DNA from: VAZQ01 sp963841705
Lineage (GTDB): Bacteria; Pseudomonadota; Alphaproteobacteria; Rhizobiales; Xanthobacteraceae
NCBI GenBank assembly: GCA_963841705.1
Contig: CAWJDY010000063.1
Coordinates: 124,001 to 188,000, forward strand
DNA: 64,000 nt
Reading direction: 5' to 3'
In this document: piece after piece, positions 1 through 8,815 of the stretch
Layout: each line of letters opens with the position of its first letter
How positions within the stretch are numbered: position 1 is the first letter of the stretch
The notes under the pieces: generated by a model
What the model was told of the DNA's origin: nothing
Seen by the model: the letters and a program-made list of their open reading frames with translations, nothing else
Databases searched by the model: none
Made by a program: the position numbers and the translations under genes

Positions 1-1069
1 CCGCGGCCGGCGTGCCGGGACGAGGCGAGTATTTAAATGAGAAGGCTCCGGCATAAGCGACTTCCTCAATGAGCGAGAGGGTCGCCCTGATGTCCTCTTC
101 ATTCTCGCCAGGGAAGCCGACGATGAAATCGGAGGAGAACGCCATGTCCGCGCGCGCAGCGCGCAACCGCGCAATCACGTCCAGGTAAGCGGCTCGCGTA
201 TGGCGGCGGTTCATCAGCGTTAGCATGCGGTCCGAGCCGGCCTGTGCAGGAACGTGTAGATACGGCATCAGCGCCGGCAGGTCGCGATGGGCGGCAATCA
301 GGCTCGCCTCCATGTCGCAGGGATGACTGGTGGTGTAGCGCAGGCGCGCAATACCGGGCACCTCGGCAAGAAGGAGCAGAAGTCTTCCGAGCGTCCAGGC
401 GCAGCCGTCGGGACCTCTCCCGTGATAGGCGTTGACGTTCTGGCCGATGAGCGTGATCTCACGTACCCCAGCATCCGCAAGGCGTTCTGCTTCGGCGACA
501 ATCTGCAAAACGGGTCGCGACGCTTCAGCGCCGCGCGTATACGGCACGACGCAGAACGTGCAGAACTTATCGCAGCCTTCCTGGACGGTGACAAACGCCG
601 ATACACCGCGCGCCTGGATCGCGTGTCGGGTTGGATCTCTGAGCCGGTCGAATTTGTCCTCGATAGGGAACTCGGTGTCGACGACCCTGCCATTGCGCTC
701 AACGCGCGCGAGCAGCTCAGGCAGGCGGTGATAGGCCTGCGAGCCGATGACGAGATCAACCGTCGGCGCACGGCGAACGATCTCTTCCCCTTGCGCCTGG
801 GCGACGCAGCCGGCGACGGCAATCTTCACTCGGCGTCCCGAACGCGCAGCCGTCTCCTTGAGCACACGCATGCGTCCCAGCTCGGAAAAGACCTTGTCCG
901 CGGCCTTTTCTCGGATGTGACAGGTGTTCAGAATGATGAGGTCCGCATCCTCGGGCGTGAGCGTCTCTGCGAACCCTTCGGGCGCAAGCGTGTCCGCCAT
1001 ACGTTGGGAATCGTAGACGTTCATTTGACAGCCAAAGGACTTGATGTGGACCTTGCGGTCTGCGCTCAT
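1..1069 (-). CDS. miaB: tRNA-2-methylthio-N6-dimethylallyladenosine synthase MiaB, partial (3' end off window)
   Basis: This radical SAM methylthiotransferase adds the 2-methylthio group to i6A37 of tRNA in the cytoplasm. Reading from an ATG at 1069-1067 gives at least 356 residues. The N-terminal UPF0004 domain shows the three auxiliary-cluster cysteines C14 (SFGCQMN), C50 (LNTC) and C88 (AGCVAQ). The radical SAM motif CDKFCTFC supplies C166, C170 and C173. The C-terminal TRAM region lies beyond base 1. The start lies 3 bases past the stop of the upstream Bug gene, so translation is probably coupled. Related rhizobial operons usually place rimI, sometimes with fur, directly before miaB; here a solute-binding gene sits between them. 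Confidence 0.96.
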   Translation of the reverse strand, partial: MSADRKVHIKSFGCQMNVYDSQRMADTLAPEGFAETLTPEDADLIILNTCHIREKAADKVFSELGRMRVLKETAARSGRRVKIAVAGCVAQAQGEEIVRRAPTVDLVIGSQAYHRLPELLARVERNGRVVDTEFPIEDKFDRLRDPTRHAIQARGVSAFVTVQEGCDKFCTFCVVPYTRGAEASRPVLQIVAEAERLADAGVREITLIGQNVNAYHGRGPDGCAWTLGRLLLLLAEVPGIARLRYTTSHPCDMEASLIAAHRDLPALMPYLHVPAQAGSDRMLTLMNRRHTRAAYLDVIARLRAARADMAFSSDFIVGFPGENEEDIRATLSLIEEVAYAGAFSFKYSPRPGTPAA

Positions 1070-1072
1070 GCG

Positions 1073-2053
1073 CTACTCCGGGGAGTGGATGTCGGCATCC
1101 TTTATCACTTTCGTCCATTTTGCGATTTCTGACCTGATATAGGCATCGAGGCTGTCCGGAGTACTGTCTTCGCTGCTCATACCGAGATCGGCGAAGCGCC
1201 GTTTGACATCTTCCTGTGCCAGCGCGAGCCGCACCTCACGATTGAGCCGCCCGAGGATGTCACGGGGCGTTCCGGCGGGAGCCACCAGCGCGAACCAGGT
1301 TGCGGCATCGAATTGCGGGAGGGCAGTTTCTGCAACGGTGGGAATCTCGGGGGCGGAGGCCGAGCGTTGCGAACTTGTCACCGCGAGTGCACGCAACCGG
1401 CCCGCCTTGATGTTGCCCATCACGGCGGAAAGGTTGGGGAACATGAGCGCAATCTGGCCTCCAAGAAGATCATTGATGGCAGGCGCCTCGCCACGGTAGG
1501 CGATATGCGTCATTCTGATCCCTGCAAGCGAAGAGAACAGCTCGGCGGCCATGTGCGGAGTGGTGCCAAGGCCGCCCGATCCGAAATTGAGCGTACCTGG
1601 TGCGGCCTTGGCCATCGCAATTACGTCATTTACCGAATGCGCGGGAATAGCAGGATGAACCGCAAGGACCATGGGGGAAACACCGGCGAGAGCGATGCCG
1701 GCAAAATCTCGTGACGGATCGAGGTCAACCTTACGGTAGAGAGTAGGGGCAACCGCCAGTGTCGTCTGGCTGCCCATCATGAGCGTGTATCCATCTGATG
1801 GCGACTTGGCCACGGCTTCAGCGGCAATGAGGCCGCTCGCCCCGGTGCGGTTCTCGACCACGACGGACTGCCCCATAGCATCTGACATTTTTTGCGCCAG
1901 GATCCTGGCGACGACATCGGTGCCGCCTCCGGCGGAGAATCCCACGATCAGCTTGATAGGCCGCTCGGGAAAGCTCGACATCTGCGCAGGGCTCTTGCTG
2001 CCCAGCAGGCATATTGCAAATACGAGGGCTAAGGCGAATGCGGACCGCTTCAT
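1073..2053 (-). CDS. Bug/TctC-family tripartite tricarboxylate transporter substrate-binding protein
   Basis: This 326-residue protein has a cleavable signal peptide (about residues 1-23, hydrophobic AFALALVFAICLL) and the start of a mature Bug domain at FPERPIKLIVGFSAGGGTD, typical of periplasmic receptors that bind carboxylates or other small organic acids. GGAG lies 8 bases before the ATG. No TctA or TctB membrane gene is nearby, so it is an orphan receptor. It is enclosed in a housekeeping operon, 14 bases after rimI and 3 bases before miaB. That placement is odd and suggests insertion into an older rimI-miaB junction. The ligand cannot be told from sequence. Confidence 0.9.
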   Translation of the reverse strand: MKRSAFALALVFAICLLGSKSPAQMSSFPERPIKLIVGFSAGGGTDVVARILAQKMSDAMGQSVVVENRTGASGLIAAEAVAKSPSDGYTLMMGSQTTLAVAPTLYRKVDLDPSRDFAGIALAGVSPMVLAVHPAIPAHSVNDVIAMAKAAPGTLNFGSGGLGTTPHMAAELFSSLAGIRMTHIAYRGEAPAINDLLGGQIALMFPNLSAVMGNIKAGRLRALAVTSSQRSASAPEIPTVAETALPQFDAATWFALVAPAGTPRDILGRLNREVRLALAQEDVKRRFADLGMSSEDSTPDSLDAYIRSEIAKWTKVIKDADIHSPE

Positions 2054-2067
2054 GGCTTAGCTCCGGA

Positions 2068-2547
2068 TCACGGCAAGTCTCGGCGAAGCACGAGCGCTGC
2101 TGAGCCTTCGTGCTCCGGATAATACCCTTCGCGGCGCCCCACATCACGAAAACCCGCACGCCGGTAGAGGCGCCGCGCCGGGACATTGTCCTCGGCAACT
2201 TCAAGGAAGACGGGGCCTATGCCCAATCCAGCGAGCCGACGCAAATGCAGGTCCAGCAGTTGGCGTCCGAGCCCTTTGCCCCGCTGCGAGGAGCTAACGG
2301 CTATAGACAGGATTTCCGCCTCACCGGCAACGATCCGGGACAGGATGAAACCTGTCACGCTGTCGCCAAGGGCGATACGATGGGCAATTACATTCCGCTG
2401 ACCGAGCAGTTCGAGGAATTCGTCATCGGTCCATGCCCGCTGGAAGGAGCCGGCGTGCAATGCGGCCAAGGCCCGCGCGTCGGCAGCGCCGGCTTCCGAA
2501 AGAACAATTCGGCTGCGTGCAAACAGGCGGCGCGCGATGTTCCTCAT
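2068..2547 (-). CDS. rimI: Ribosomal-protein-alanine N-acetyltransferase-like GNAT protein (RimI)
   Basis: A 159-residue GNAT acetyltransferase. The acetyl-CoA binding loop SSQRGKGLGRQLLDLHLRRL and the following segment NVPARRLYRRAGFRDVGRREGYY match the RimI group, which acetylates the N-terminus of ribosomal protein bS18. The ATG at 2547-2545 overlaps the stop of tsaB by four bases (ATGA), so the longer reading upstream is rejected. The tsaB-rimI pairing is widespread and supports the family call, although the actual acetyl acceptor is inferred. Confidence 0.88.
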   Translation of the reverse strand: MRNIARRLFARSRIVLSEAGAADARALAALHAGSFQRAWTDDEFLELLGQRNVIAHRIALGDSVTGFILSRIVAGEAEILSIAVSSSQRGKGLGRQLLDLHLRRLAGLGIGPVFLEVAEDNVPARRLYRRAGFRDVGRREGYYPEHEGSAALVLRRDLP

Positions 2548-3227
2548 CTGCGAGGCAGGTGGGCTGCGTCCTGCGGCTGTGCGTCCGGCGCGCGCAAATA
2601 TAGCGGCTTCGGCGGGCCGTATCCCTCCGCCGCGGCGGCGCCAAGCCTTGCAATCCAGCTGATATCGGGGGCGCTGCGGGCATCGACCAGAAGCGGCGGC
2701 TCGGCATCTTTCGGCCACGCCTTCGCCAGGAGGCTTGCTCCCGAGCCGACGACGCGGGCAGGTCCCGTGATTGCCGCGCGCAATGCGTCCCGCAATGTGG
2801 CGATGCGTGGCGCGACCAGGGTGCGGCCCCCGGTGCCGAAGATCTGAAGGTAGACCTGATCGTGGCGCGCGTCGATGGCTGCCACGACATGCGTGCTGTC
2901 GTCCACAGCGATCAACGGTGCCGCGAGGCCAGCCAGCGTTGAGAGGCCTATCGCCGGCTTGGCAGCCGCCAGCGCGATGCCGCGAGCAGCCGCTATCCCG
3001 ACGCGCAGCCCGGTGTAGCTCCCCGGCCCTGTGGTCACCGCGATGCGATCGAGCTCGGCAAATTCGATCCCAGCTTGATCCATCACACGCGCCACGAGGG
3101 GCAGTAATGCCTCTGCGTGACCCCGTGCGGTGGCGAGCGTCTCGCTGGCAGTGATGCCTCCCGCCGTAGTGTCAAGCACGGCAGCCGAGCAGGCATCGAG
3201 CGCAGTATCAATCGCAAGCACGCGCAT
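2544..3227 (-). CDS. tsaB: tRNA threonylcarbamoyladenosine biosynthesis protein TsaB
   Basis: TsaB is the inactive ASKHA-fold partner of TsaD in forming t6A37 of ANN-decoding tRNAs. The 227-residue protein opens with the diagnostic MRVLAIDTALDACSAAV phosphate-1-like strand and carries TTGPGSYTGLRVGIAAARGIALA about residues 65-87, both hallmarks of TsaB rather than TsaD. It is the upstream member of the overlapping tsaB-rimI pair. Length fits the family. Confidence 0.94.
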   Translation of the reverse strand: MRVLAIDTALDACSAAVLDTTAGGITASETLATARGHAEALLPLVARVMDQAGIEFAELDRIAVTTGPGSYTGLRVGIAAARGIALAAAKPAIGLSTLAGLAAPLIAVDDSTHVVAAIDARHDQVYLQIFGTGGRTLVAPRIATLRDALRAAITGPARVVGSGASLLAKAWPKDAEPPLLVDARSAPDISWIARLGAAAAEGYGPPKPLYLRAPDAQPQDAAHLPRR

Positions 3228-3243
3228 CGTTTGCGCGCGCAGA

Positions 3244-3807
3244 TCACCCCATTGGCTGTACCGCTACGATATCAGGCAAGTAATGGCGCAGCAAATTCTC
3301 GATCCCGTGCCGCAAGGTCGCTGTCGATGACGGGCAGCCGGAGCAGGCGCCCTTCATGTCGAGATAGACAACTCCTTCCTTGAAGCCACGGAATGTGATG
3401 TCGCCGCCGTCATTGGCAACCGCCGGGCGCACCCGCGTTTCGATCAGCTCCTTGATCGTGGCCACCGTTTCGGAGTCCGCCGGTTCAAAGAACTCTTCCT
3501 GGTGGGCTCCTGCTGTACCTTCCGTGCTCCGAACGATCGGCACGCCGGAGATGAAATGCTCCATGATGGCCCCGAGCACTGCAGGCTTCAGCTGCTGCCA
3601 CTCCCCCTTCGATTTCGTTACCGCAACAAAATCAGAGCCAAAGAACACGCCGGAAATGCCGCTGATGGAAAACAGCCGCTCCGCCAGCGGCGATTGGGAA
3701 GCGGTCTCGGGGTCGCGCATGTCAAGCGTCCCGCTTGCCAGCACGGTTCGCCCCGGCAGGAACTTGAGCGTCGCCGGATTGGGGGTCGGCTCGGTCTGGA
3801 TGAACAT
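3244..3807 (-). CDS. NifU/Nfu-type Fe-S cluster scaffold protein
   Basis: A 187-residue Nfu protein with an N-terminal Nfu domain starting MFIQTEPTPNPATLKFLPG (about residues 1-88) and a C-terminal NifU domain carrying the cluster-binding pair C155 and C158 (CSGC). Such proteins accept and transfer 4Fe-4S clusters, plausibly to MiaB, which lies in the same gene block. The start chosen has AGGGAG upstream at normal spacing; a longer reading to 3900 lacks family similarity. It lies 16 bases before tsaB, in the same direction. Confidence 0.93.
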   Translation of the reverse strand: MFIQTEPTPNPATLKFLPGRTVLASGTLDMRDPETASQSPLAERLFSISGISGVFFGSDFVAVTKSKGEWQQLKPAVLGAIMEHFISGVPIVRSTEGTAGAHQEEFFEPADSETVATIKELIETRVRPAVANDGGDITFRGFKEGVVYLDMKGACSGCPSSTATLRHGIENLLRHYLPDIVAVQPMG

Positions 3808-3903
3808 GGTAGACTCCCTAAATTTCGGCAGGTCACCCGAACCCGCAGGGTAGCCTGGGCTTTGCTGGCAATAAGGTGGCACTTTAGACCGAAAGTTCAA
3901 TGC

Positions 3904-4398
3904 TTACGACATGGAGTCGAGGTCCTCATCGCTGAGATTGCCGGGCACGATAGCTACCGGAATGGGGTATTCGCCCGCGGTCTTGACGAGAGCGGAGATG
4001 AGGGGGCCGGGGCCTTCTTTCCCAGTTGCCGCAGCGAGAACAAGGACAGCGATATCCTCGTCGTCCTCGATCAGCGCGAGCAGCTCCTGTGCCTTGTCGC
4101 CTTCGCGCAGGACGCGCTGCGGCATGACACCTGTGATGGCGGCCGAGCGCGCGGCGTGGCGATCGAGTACCGCGTTGGCTTCCTCGTGCGCCTCGGCACG
4201 CATGATATCGGCCACCCCGAGCCATTGCTGGCCATGGTCCTCGGTTTCGATCACGCGGAGCATCAGCACGGTTGCACCGATCCGCAATGCCCGGCAACTC
4301 GCGAAATACAGCGCGCGGTCGCATTCCGACAACTCGTCGATGACAACAAGAAACTTCGGCGAATGACCGGCCTCATAGCTCCGGCGCTTCTTCTTCAT
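3904..4398 (-). CDS. Universal stress protein UspA family
   Basis: A 164-residue cytoplasmic Usp domain: beta-1 at KFLVVIDELSECDRALYFA, a central helix pair, and the C-terminal PIPVAIVPG strand. The segment AVLVLAAATGKEGPGPLISAL stands where ATP-binding Usps have GxxG-9-GS/T; the glycines are only partly kept, so nucleotide binding is uncertain. GGGAAAGG precedes the ATG. It sits between trpS and the Nfu gene, an order seen in related alphaproteobacteria. Confidence 0.88.
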   Translation of the reverse strand: MKKKRRSYEAGHSPKFLVVIDELSECDRALYFASCRALRIGATVLMLRVIETEDHGQQWLGVADIMRAEAHEEANAVLDRHAARSAAITGVMPQRVLREGDKAQELLALIEDDEDIAVLVLAAATGKEGPGPLISALVKTAGEYPIPVAIVPGNLSDEDLDSMS

Positions 4399-4502
4399 CG
4401 CCTTTCCCAGTCGCGCGCATGCAACCCGAATTTACGCACCAGGAGGAATCCTGCCACGACCTTCGACGGCCGTACAGACCCGAGGGGAGATTGTGCCTGC
4501 GC

Positions 4503-5537
4503 TCAGCGGTGCACGAAGCCGACGATGTCCTTGACCGCCCGCATTGTTTCGGCGGCGATGACTTGCGCACGCGCAGCGCCCTCTGCGAGCATCGAGTCGA
4601 TGTGAACCGGATCGACCATAAGCCGCTTCATTTCTGCGTTTATCGGCCCAAGTTTCGTGACAGCGAGTTCGACCAGAGCGCTCTTGAAGGTTGAAAACTG
4701 GGCGCCTGCGAATTCCTTCACCACATCCGGTTTACTCTTGCCGGCGAGCGCGGCATAGATCCCAACGAGGTTGTCCGCTTCCGGCCGCGTCTCCAGGTCC
4801 TTCGGATCTGCCGGCAGGGGATGCGGATCCGTCTTCGCGCGCCGGATCTTGTGCGCAATCGTGTCGGCATCGTCGGTCAAGTTGATACGCGACTGGTCGG
4901 AAGGGTCCGATTTGGACATTTTCTTAGAGCCGTCGCGGAGCGACATCACCCTGGTCGCAGGCCCTTGGATCAGCGGCTCGGGGAGCGGGAAGAAGCCCTC
5001 GCCAAATCCGTGGGCACGGATCGAGGCCGCAAAGTCGTTGTTGAATTTTTGTGCGATGTCGCGCGAGAGCTCGAGGTGCTGCTTCTGATCCTCCCCCACT
5101 GGCACGTGGGTGGCGCGATAAGCCAGGATGTCGGCCGCCATCAACGCCGGATAGGCAAAGAGCCCGACCGACGCATTCTCGCGGTCCTTTCCCGCTTTCT
5201 CCTTGAACTGCGTCATACGGTTGAGCCAGCCCAGGCGCGCCACACAGTTGAATACCCAGGCAAGCTCCGCGTGCTCGGCCACCTGGCTTTGGTTGAACAC
5301 GATGTGCTCGCTCGGATCTATGCCGCAGGCGATGAAGGCGGCAGCGACTTCACGGGTGGCCTTGGGCAGCTCGGCCGGGTCCTGCCACACCGTGATCGCG
5401 TGAAGGTCGACGATGCAGTAGATGCAGTCGTATTGCTCCTGGAGGGCTACAAACCTGGCGATGGCGCCGAGATAATTGCCCAGGTGCAGATTGCCCGTAG
5501 GCTGCACACCGGAAAACACCCGCTGCTTGAATGCCAT
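4503..5537 (-). CDS. trpS: Tryptophanyl-tRNA synthetase
   Basis: Class Ic aminoacyl-tRNA synthetase that charges tRNA-Trp. With the start at 5537 it is 344 residues, the usual length. The HIGH-type motif PTGNLHLGNY is at residues 13-22 and KMSKS at 206-210. GCGAGG lies 8 to 9 bases upstream of this ATG. An in-frame ATG at 5555 with GGAG upstream is also possible and would add six residues. Divergent from the adenosine kinase-like gene. Confidence 0.96.
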   Translation of the reverse strand: MAFKQRVFSGVQPTGNLHLGNYLGAIARFVALQEQYDCIYCIVDLHAITVWQDPAELPKATREVAAAFIACGIDPSEHIVFNQSQVAEHAELAWVFNCVARLGWLNRMTQFKEKAGKDRENASVGLFAYPALMAADILAYRATHVPVGEDQKQHLELSRDIAQKFNNDFAASIRAHGFGEGFFPLPEPLIQGPATRVMSLRDGSKKMSKSDPSDQSRINLTDDADTIAHKIRRAKTDPHPLPADPKDLETRPEADNLVGIYAALAGKSKPDVVKEFAGAQFSTFKSALVELAVTKLGPINAEMKRLMVDPVHIDSMLAEGAARAQVIAAETMRAVKDIVGFVHR

Positions 5538-5686
5538 TCCTGAGGCCTCGCTCATTCGTGCCGCTCCATCGCATGCTGGCTGGCCATCCTGCAAGATGCG
5601 CAAGAGTGTCGTGAGATGCCGCCGATTGGCCTCAAAGCGCGCTGTCGTTATAGTGCGTGCGGTCTCAGGCCGGGGAGCTTTGTTTG

Positions 5687-6688
5687 ATGGTGGCTGCTCG
5701 TTTTGACCTGATCGGCATCGGCAACGCGATTGTGGATGTGATTGCGCGCACGGAAGACGACTTCCTGGTCGGACATAAGATGCGCAAGGGGAGCATGCAG
5801 CTCATCGATGAGGCCCAAGCTGCGCGAATCTACGACGCAATGGGTCCGGCAGTAGAGGTGTCGGGCGGTTCGGCGGCAAACACGGTGGTGGGTGCCGCAG
5901 GTCTGGGCGCGCGTACAGCGTTCATCGGCAAGATCAAGGATGACGAGCTCGGCCGGGTGTTCGCGCACGACATCCGCGCGGCCGGGGTTTCGTTTGCAAC
6001 GCCGCCCGCCTCCGCAGGCCCATCCACAGCACGCTGCTACGTGCTGGTCACTCCGGATGGCGAGCGCACCATGAACACCTATCTTGGCGCAGCGCAGGAC
6101 CTGCATCCCAACGATATCGATATCGACACCATTGCCGGTGCGCAGATCGTCTATCTCGAGGGATATCTGTGGGATCCTCCCCATGCCAAGGAGGCCTTCC
6201 TCAAGGCGGCCAAGATTGCTCATGGCGCGGAACGCGACGTCGCGTTGACGCTCTCCGACGCATTCTGTGTCGATCGCTATCGCGCCGAATTTTTGGATCT
6301 GATTCGCACCGGCACCGTCGACCTCGTCTTCGCCAATGAGCGTGAGTTGCACAGTCTGTATCTCACGGCGGATTTCGACGCGGCGGTGAGCGCATTGCGC
6401 AATGATGCCCGTGCCGCTGTGATCACCCGCAGCGAGAAAGGCTGTGTTATCGTCACCCGCGAGGAAACCGATGCAGTCCCGGCATACCCGGTGGAGCGGG
6501 TGGTCGATGCAACTGGGGCGGGGGACCTGTTTGCCGCCGGGTTCCTTGTTGGCATGGCCAGGGGCGCCGATTACCGCAGTTCGGCCCGGCTGGGAGCTCT
6601 TGCGGCCGCCGAGGTGATCCAACATCTCGGAGCCCGGCCTGAGGCATCGCTCAAGGATTTGGCGCGCGACAACGGCTTTGACCTCTGA
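5687..6688 (+). CDS. Adenosine kinase-like PfkB carbohydrate kinase
   Basis: A 333-residue ribokinase-superfamily enzyme of the adenosine kinase group, phosphorylating adenosine or a related nucleoside or sugar with ATP. The N-terminal FDLIGIGNAIVDVIA and the substrate-site SGGSAANTVVGAAGLG are typical. The anion-hole signature DATGAGD places the catalytic base at D280. GGGGAG is 10 bases before the ATG; a GTG further upstream lacks a site. It is monocistronic, divergent from trpS. Substrate specificity is inferred from the family. Confidence 0.92.
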   Translation: MVAARFDLIGIGNAIVDVIARTEDDFLVGHKMRKGSMQLIDEAQAARIYDAMGPAVEVSGGSAANTVVGAAGLGARTAFIGKIKDDELGRVFAHDIRAAGVSFATPPASAGPSTARCYVLVTPDGERTMNTYLGAAQDLHPNDIDIDTIAGAQIVYLEGYLWDPPHAKEAFLKAAKIAHGAERDVALTLSDAFCVDRYRAEFLDLIRTGTVDLVFANERELHSLYLTADFDAAVSALRNDARAAVITRSEKGCVIVTREETDAVPAYPVERVVDATGAGDLFAAGFLVGMARGADYRSSARLGALAAAEVIQHLGARPEASLKDLARDNGFDL

Positions 6689-6938
6689 GAGAGCTGCCCG
6701 CAACCGGCTGGCATCCTTGTGAATCGCCGAGATCGAGTATCAGGGCGACGGCGCACAATCCAATCAGAGACCGCGCGTCGGTGAAGGGCTGACGCGCGTT
6801 CCTCCGCAAAGCGGCCCGGAAGAAAGCGTTTCCACAGCCGTCCACAGGATCCGGCAGCCTCCAGCGCTCGTCATGGAACGGTTGTTCGCAAATGCCATTC
6901 TATTATCCGTTCACCTGTGCGGCAGTTGAGGAGGTGCC

Positions 6939-7145
6939 ATGAGATCGCGTTCGAGTGAGCTTCCCACCCGGTTTCCCGTGGGGACACGCTACGTCGTCGA
7001 GGGCAGCAGGCTTTTGCAGGGCGGACTGCGTGTCCGTTCGCGGTTCCTCGAATTTCCGGATGGGAGACACCTCGACCTGCCGGTGCATAATCCGGATCGC
7101 GCGCTCTCGGGGCGCCGGGCCGCGGGGCGACCCAGGCGAAAATAA
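6939..7145 (+). CDS. Small hypothetical protein, 68 residues
   Basis: A short gene with a near-ideal ribosome binding site (GAGGAGG) and ATG at correct spacing. The product is basic and soluble, with a core around FPVGTRYVVEGSRLL and SRFLEFPDGRHLDLP that looks like a small beta-rich fold; the C-terminus is Arg-rich (GRRAAGRPRRK). No catalytic motif is visible and the function is unknown. A terminator follows about 100 bases downstream, so it looks monocistronic. The 250 bases before it hold no other gene that I can support. Confidence 0.6.
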   Translation: MRSRSSELPTRFPVGTRYVVEGSRLLQGGLRVRSRFLEFPDGRHLDLPVHNPDRALSGRRAAGRPRRK

Positions 7146-7437
7146 TTTGTGGGGACACGGAACGCAGTCCGGGGTTCCGAGTTGGAGTGCTAACGTCGGG
7201 TGGAGTGCCCCCCAGCCCCCAACCCCTCACCCATCCGGCGAACAGACCCTGGCCCCCTCAGGTGCCGGGGTCTTCTTTTTGTAACTCCTTGAAATCGCGA
7301 GTCTCTATAGGGCGGGCAGACGCAACTTGCCTCCGACTGTGTGGCGCGTGAGCCGCAATCCGCGCTGTCCTCGGTAGGGGTGCGCAGCCATTCATGACGC
7401 GAGACCAGGCGCTTCTCCCGGTATCACAACATCGTGA
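7146..7437. other. Intergenic region after the small gene and after proB
   Basis: This stretch contains the terminator at 7245-7280 and otherwise nothing I can support. The usual partner proA is not found downstream of proB here. Confidence 0.6.
7245..7280 (+). terminator. Rho-independent terminator
   Basis: A 9-bp stem GACCCTGGC / GCCGGGGTC with one G-T wobble and a 10-base loop is followed by TTCTTTTT. It fits as the end of the transcript of the small gene at 6939-7145. Confidence 0.8.
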
Positions 7438-8568
7438 TCATTCCCGGCCCAGGATCAGATCGTCGCGATGGATCATGGCGGCGCGACCGCCGAACCCAAG
7501 GATGGAGATGATATCGGCGGACGAACGGCCTCGGATCTTGGCGGCATCGTCGGCGTCATAGGCGACCAGCCCGCGGCCGACCTCCATGCCATCCGGGCCG
7601 CGGATGACCACCGCATCACCCCGCGCAAATACTCCATCCACCCGGAGCACCCCGGCCGGGAGCAAGCTCTTCCCCTTGCGAAGGGCGGCAACCGCGCCCG
7701 CATCGATGACGACACTGCCCTTCGGCTCCAGCGTGCCCCCAATCCACTTTTTGCGCGCGGTCACGGGGGTTGCGGTGGTGATGAACCACGTGCAGCGGGC
7801 TTGCTGCGCAATCGCGGTCAAGGGGTTGGCAACCCGGCCCGACGCAATCACCATGTGAGTGCCGCCCTGAGTGGCAATTTTGGCGGCCTCAATCTTGGTC
7901 AGCATGCCGCCGCGCGAGAGATGCGACCCCGCGGCCCCCGCCACTGCCTCGATGGCCGGAGTGATGCGCTCGACCAGGGGAATAAGCTTGGCCGCAGAGT
8001 TGTCGGCCGGAGGCGCGTCATAAAGCCCGTCGACGTCGGAGAGGAGAACAAGGAGATCTGCGCTCGCCATGGTAGCGACCCGCGCCGCCAAGCGATCATT
8101 GTCCCCGTAGCGGATCTCATTGGTAGCGACCGTGTCGTTCTCGTTGATGACCGGAATGGCGCGCCACTCGAGGAGTTTTGCAATGGTCGAGCGGGCATTG
8201 AGATAGCGCCGCCGTTCTTCCGTATCCTGAAGCGTCACCAGGACCTGCCCCGCGGTGAGACGATGCCGCGCAAGCACTTCGGACCAGGTGCGCGCAAGGG
8301 CAATCTGGCCGACAGCCGCTGCGGCTTGACTGTCCTCCAGCTTAATCGATCCCGACCCGATCCGCAGGACGGCGCGGCCGAGCGCGATAGCCCCGGAGGA
8401 GACCACGAGCATGTCACACCCCTGCCGGTGCAGCTGGGCGATGTCATCGGCTAGCGAGGCGAGCCAAGCCTCATTGAGGCGACCCCCTTTGCTGTCGACC
8501 AGAAGCGAGGAGCCGACCTTGACGACGATGCGGCGGAACTGACTGAGGGCAGGGATGCGGGGAGACAT
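7438..8568 (-). CDS. proB: Glutamate 5-kinase
   Basis: Catalyses ATP-dependent phosphorylation of L-glutamate, the first step of proline synthesis. The 376-residue product has the amino-acid kinase domain (FRRIVVKVGSSLL near the start, VINENDTVA and LLSDVDGLYDAPP further on) and a C-terminal PUA domain (about 280-360, LLPAGVLRVDGVFARGDAVVIRG). An upstream TTG at 8589 is possible but the ATG at 8568 fits family length. It follows obgE in the same direction after a 247-base gap filled by repeats; proA is absent from this window. Confidence 0.95.
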   Translation of the reverse strand: MSPRIPALSQFRRIVVKVGSSLLVDSKGGRLNEAWLASLADDIAQLHRQGCDMLVVSSGAIALGRAVLRIGSGSIKLEDSQAAAAVGQIALARTWSEVLARHRLTAGQVLVTLQDTEERRRYLNARSTIAKLLEWRAIPVINENDTVATNEIRYGDNDRLAARVATMASADLLVLLSDVDGLYDAPPADNSAAKLIPLVERITPAIEAVAGAAGSHLSRGGMLTKIEAAKIATQGGTHMVIASGRVANPLTAIAQQARCTWFITTATPVTARKKWIGGTLEPKGSVVIDAGAVAALRKGKSLLPAGVLRVDGVFARGDAVVIRGPDGMEVGRGLVAYDADDAAKIRGRSSADIISILGFGGRAAMIHRDDLILGRE

Positions 8569-8616
8569 TCCAAGACCGAAAGCGGGCAAAACGATTTTCC
8601 CGAAGACGAGTTGTTT

Positions 8617-8722
8617 AGAGCATGTCCGGCAGAAGTGGGAACCGGTTCTGGCAAAAGGCCATACGCGGGAAGGAATGGAGATAGAGCGGGACGCCGATTT
8701 TGATGAAAGTCATCCCGCTCCG
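8617..8722. repeat. Rhizobiales-type palindromic intergenic repeats (two adjacent units)
   Basis: Positions 8617-8662 resemble the widespread repeat beginning AGAGCATG-TCCGG and containing AAGTGGGAACCGGTT. A second unit at 8684-8720 has an 8-bp inverted repeat GAGCGGGA / TCCCGCTC around an ATTTTGATG-containing loop. Both types are recalled as common in Rhizobiales genomes. They fill the obgE-proB gap and may stabilise or separate the transcripts. Confidence 0.6.
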
Positions 8723-8815
8723 AGACAACGACCGGAAGAGCACTGCTCCAATCGACGCGTTGCGATTGCGTAGCATGCTGAGCTGATCACGCCCACCGAG
8801 CTCGCCATGACCGGC

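Noticed and set aside
287..1132. Long plus-strand open frame opposite miaB
   Set aside because: It is the antisense shadow of the miaB reading frame, whose cluster cysteines are clear; the plus-strand translation has no family features.
6876..6887. GAAC-N4-GTTC palindrome resembling a LexA box
   Set aside because: This form is used by Gram-positive LexA; alphaproteobacterial LexA uses GTTC-N7-GTTC direct repeats, and no SOS gene is adjacent.
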